A stretch of 6,061 bases of DNA, from NCBI GenBank assembly GCA_020434375.1, contig JAGRAY010000107.1:1-6061 (forward strand), given 5' to 3'. Positions 5,855 to 6,061 of this stretch are shown one piece after another; the first letter of the stretch is position 1; each line of letters opens with the position of its first letter. The notes below the pieces were generated by a model. The model was not told where the DNA came from. It saw only the letters and a program-made list of their open reading frames with translations, and ran no database searches. The stretch is from Bdellovibrionales bacterium (GTDB lineage Bacteria; Bdellovibrionota_G; JALEGL01; JAGRAY01). Position numbers and translations under genes: made by a program.

Positions 5855-6061
5855 CTATTTTTTAGCTAGAACTTCTTCCAAGTGGCGCACGTTGCCGGAT
5901 GGGTATTTATAAAGCACGCTGGTTTTCATGGTCTTACCTTCGACTTTAAAAACCCAGTGACCTGTGGTGTCCATGCCTTGGGGCATATGTTCTTTAACTT
6001 TACATTTCTCGCCCGTGACTTTTCCGTCTTTGACAAGTTTGCAGTCTTCAAATTTGAAGGC
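5855..6061 (-). CDS. Unidentified lysine-rich protein, C-terminal 68 residues (cut by window edge)
   Basis: An open frame runs from the right edge to a TAG at 5857-5855 and is followed by a good intrinsic terminator, which supports it as a real gene end. The visible 68 residues are rich in Lys and Val, with two Cys 13 residues apart (FEDCKLV and GEKCKV) that could form a disulphide. A likely small beta-rich fold follows: GHWVFKVEGK, then TSVLYKYPSG. It ends in LEEVLAKK. The style suits a small secreted or periplasmic domain, but the N-terminus is missing, so no signal peptide can be judged. I recognise no family. Confidence 0.75.
   Translation of the reverse strand, partial: AFKFEDCKLVKDGKVTGEKCKVKEHMPQGMDTTGHWVFKVEGKTMKTSVLYKYPSGNVRHLEEVLAKK

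Overview
The window looks like a chromosomal stretch of a Gram-negative bacterium with low to moderate GC. It encodes a lipoprotein, a secreted protein that ends like an outer-membrane beta-barrel, and a bifunctional-type penicillin-binding protein, which together imply two membranes and a peptidoglycan wall. A family 5-type uracil-DNA glycosylase and the overall style would suit a Bdellovibrionota or deltaproteobacterial genome, but that placement is a guess and not read from a marker gene. I see no tRNA, rRNA, CRISPR array, insertion sequence or phage gene.

Left part, minus strand: an S41 (C-terminal processing) protease lipoprotein (2512 down to 500) is followed after 98 bases by the start of a class A penicillin-binding protein (401 down to the window edge). 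Both would act at the cell envelope, and Prc/CtpA-type proteases are known to control murein enzymes in other bacteria. The two may therefore be functionally linked.

Middle, plus strand: a 112-base divergent region (2513-2624) carries two perfect inverted repeats and separates the protease from an atypical NAD(P)-binding sugar-epimerase-like/NDUFA9-like protein (2625-3569). A short GC hairpin lies between it and a small secreted outer-membrane beta-barrel protein (3681-4220), the only gene here with a strong Shine-Dalgarno sequence. Two tandem hairpins follow. The second is a strong bidirectional terminator shared with the converging gene.

Right part, minus strand: a class I SAM-dependent methyltransferase with a hydrophobic N-terminus (5767 down to 4943) overlaps by 8 bases a family 5-like uracil-DNA glycosylase (4950 down to 4276), so the pair is probably translationally coupled. 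An intrinsic terminator (5802-5836) separates this pair from the C-terminal end of an unidentified lysine-rich protein entering from the right edge (6061 down to 5855).

No obviously new multi-gene system stands out. The best leads are the divergent lipoprotein protease next to the PBP1A-type gene, the two inverted repeats in the divergent promoter region, the coupled methyltransferase/uracil-DNA glycosylase pair, and the atypical epimerase lacking the usual catalytic tyrosine.
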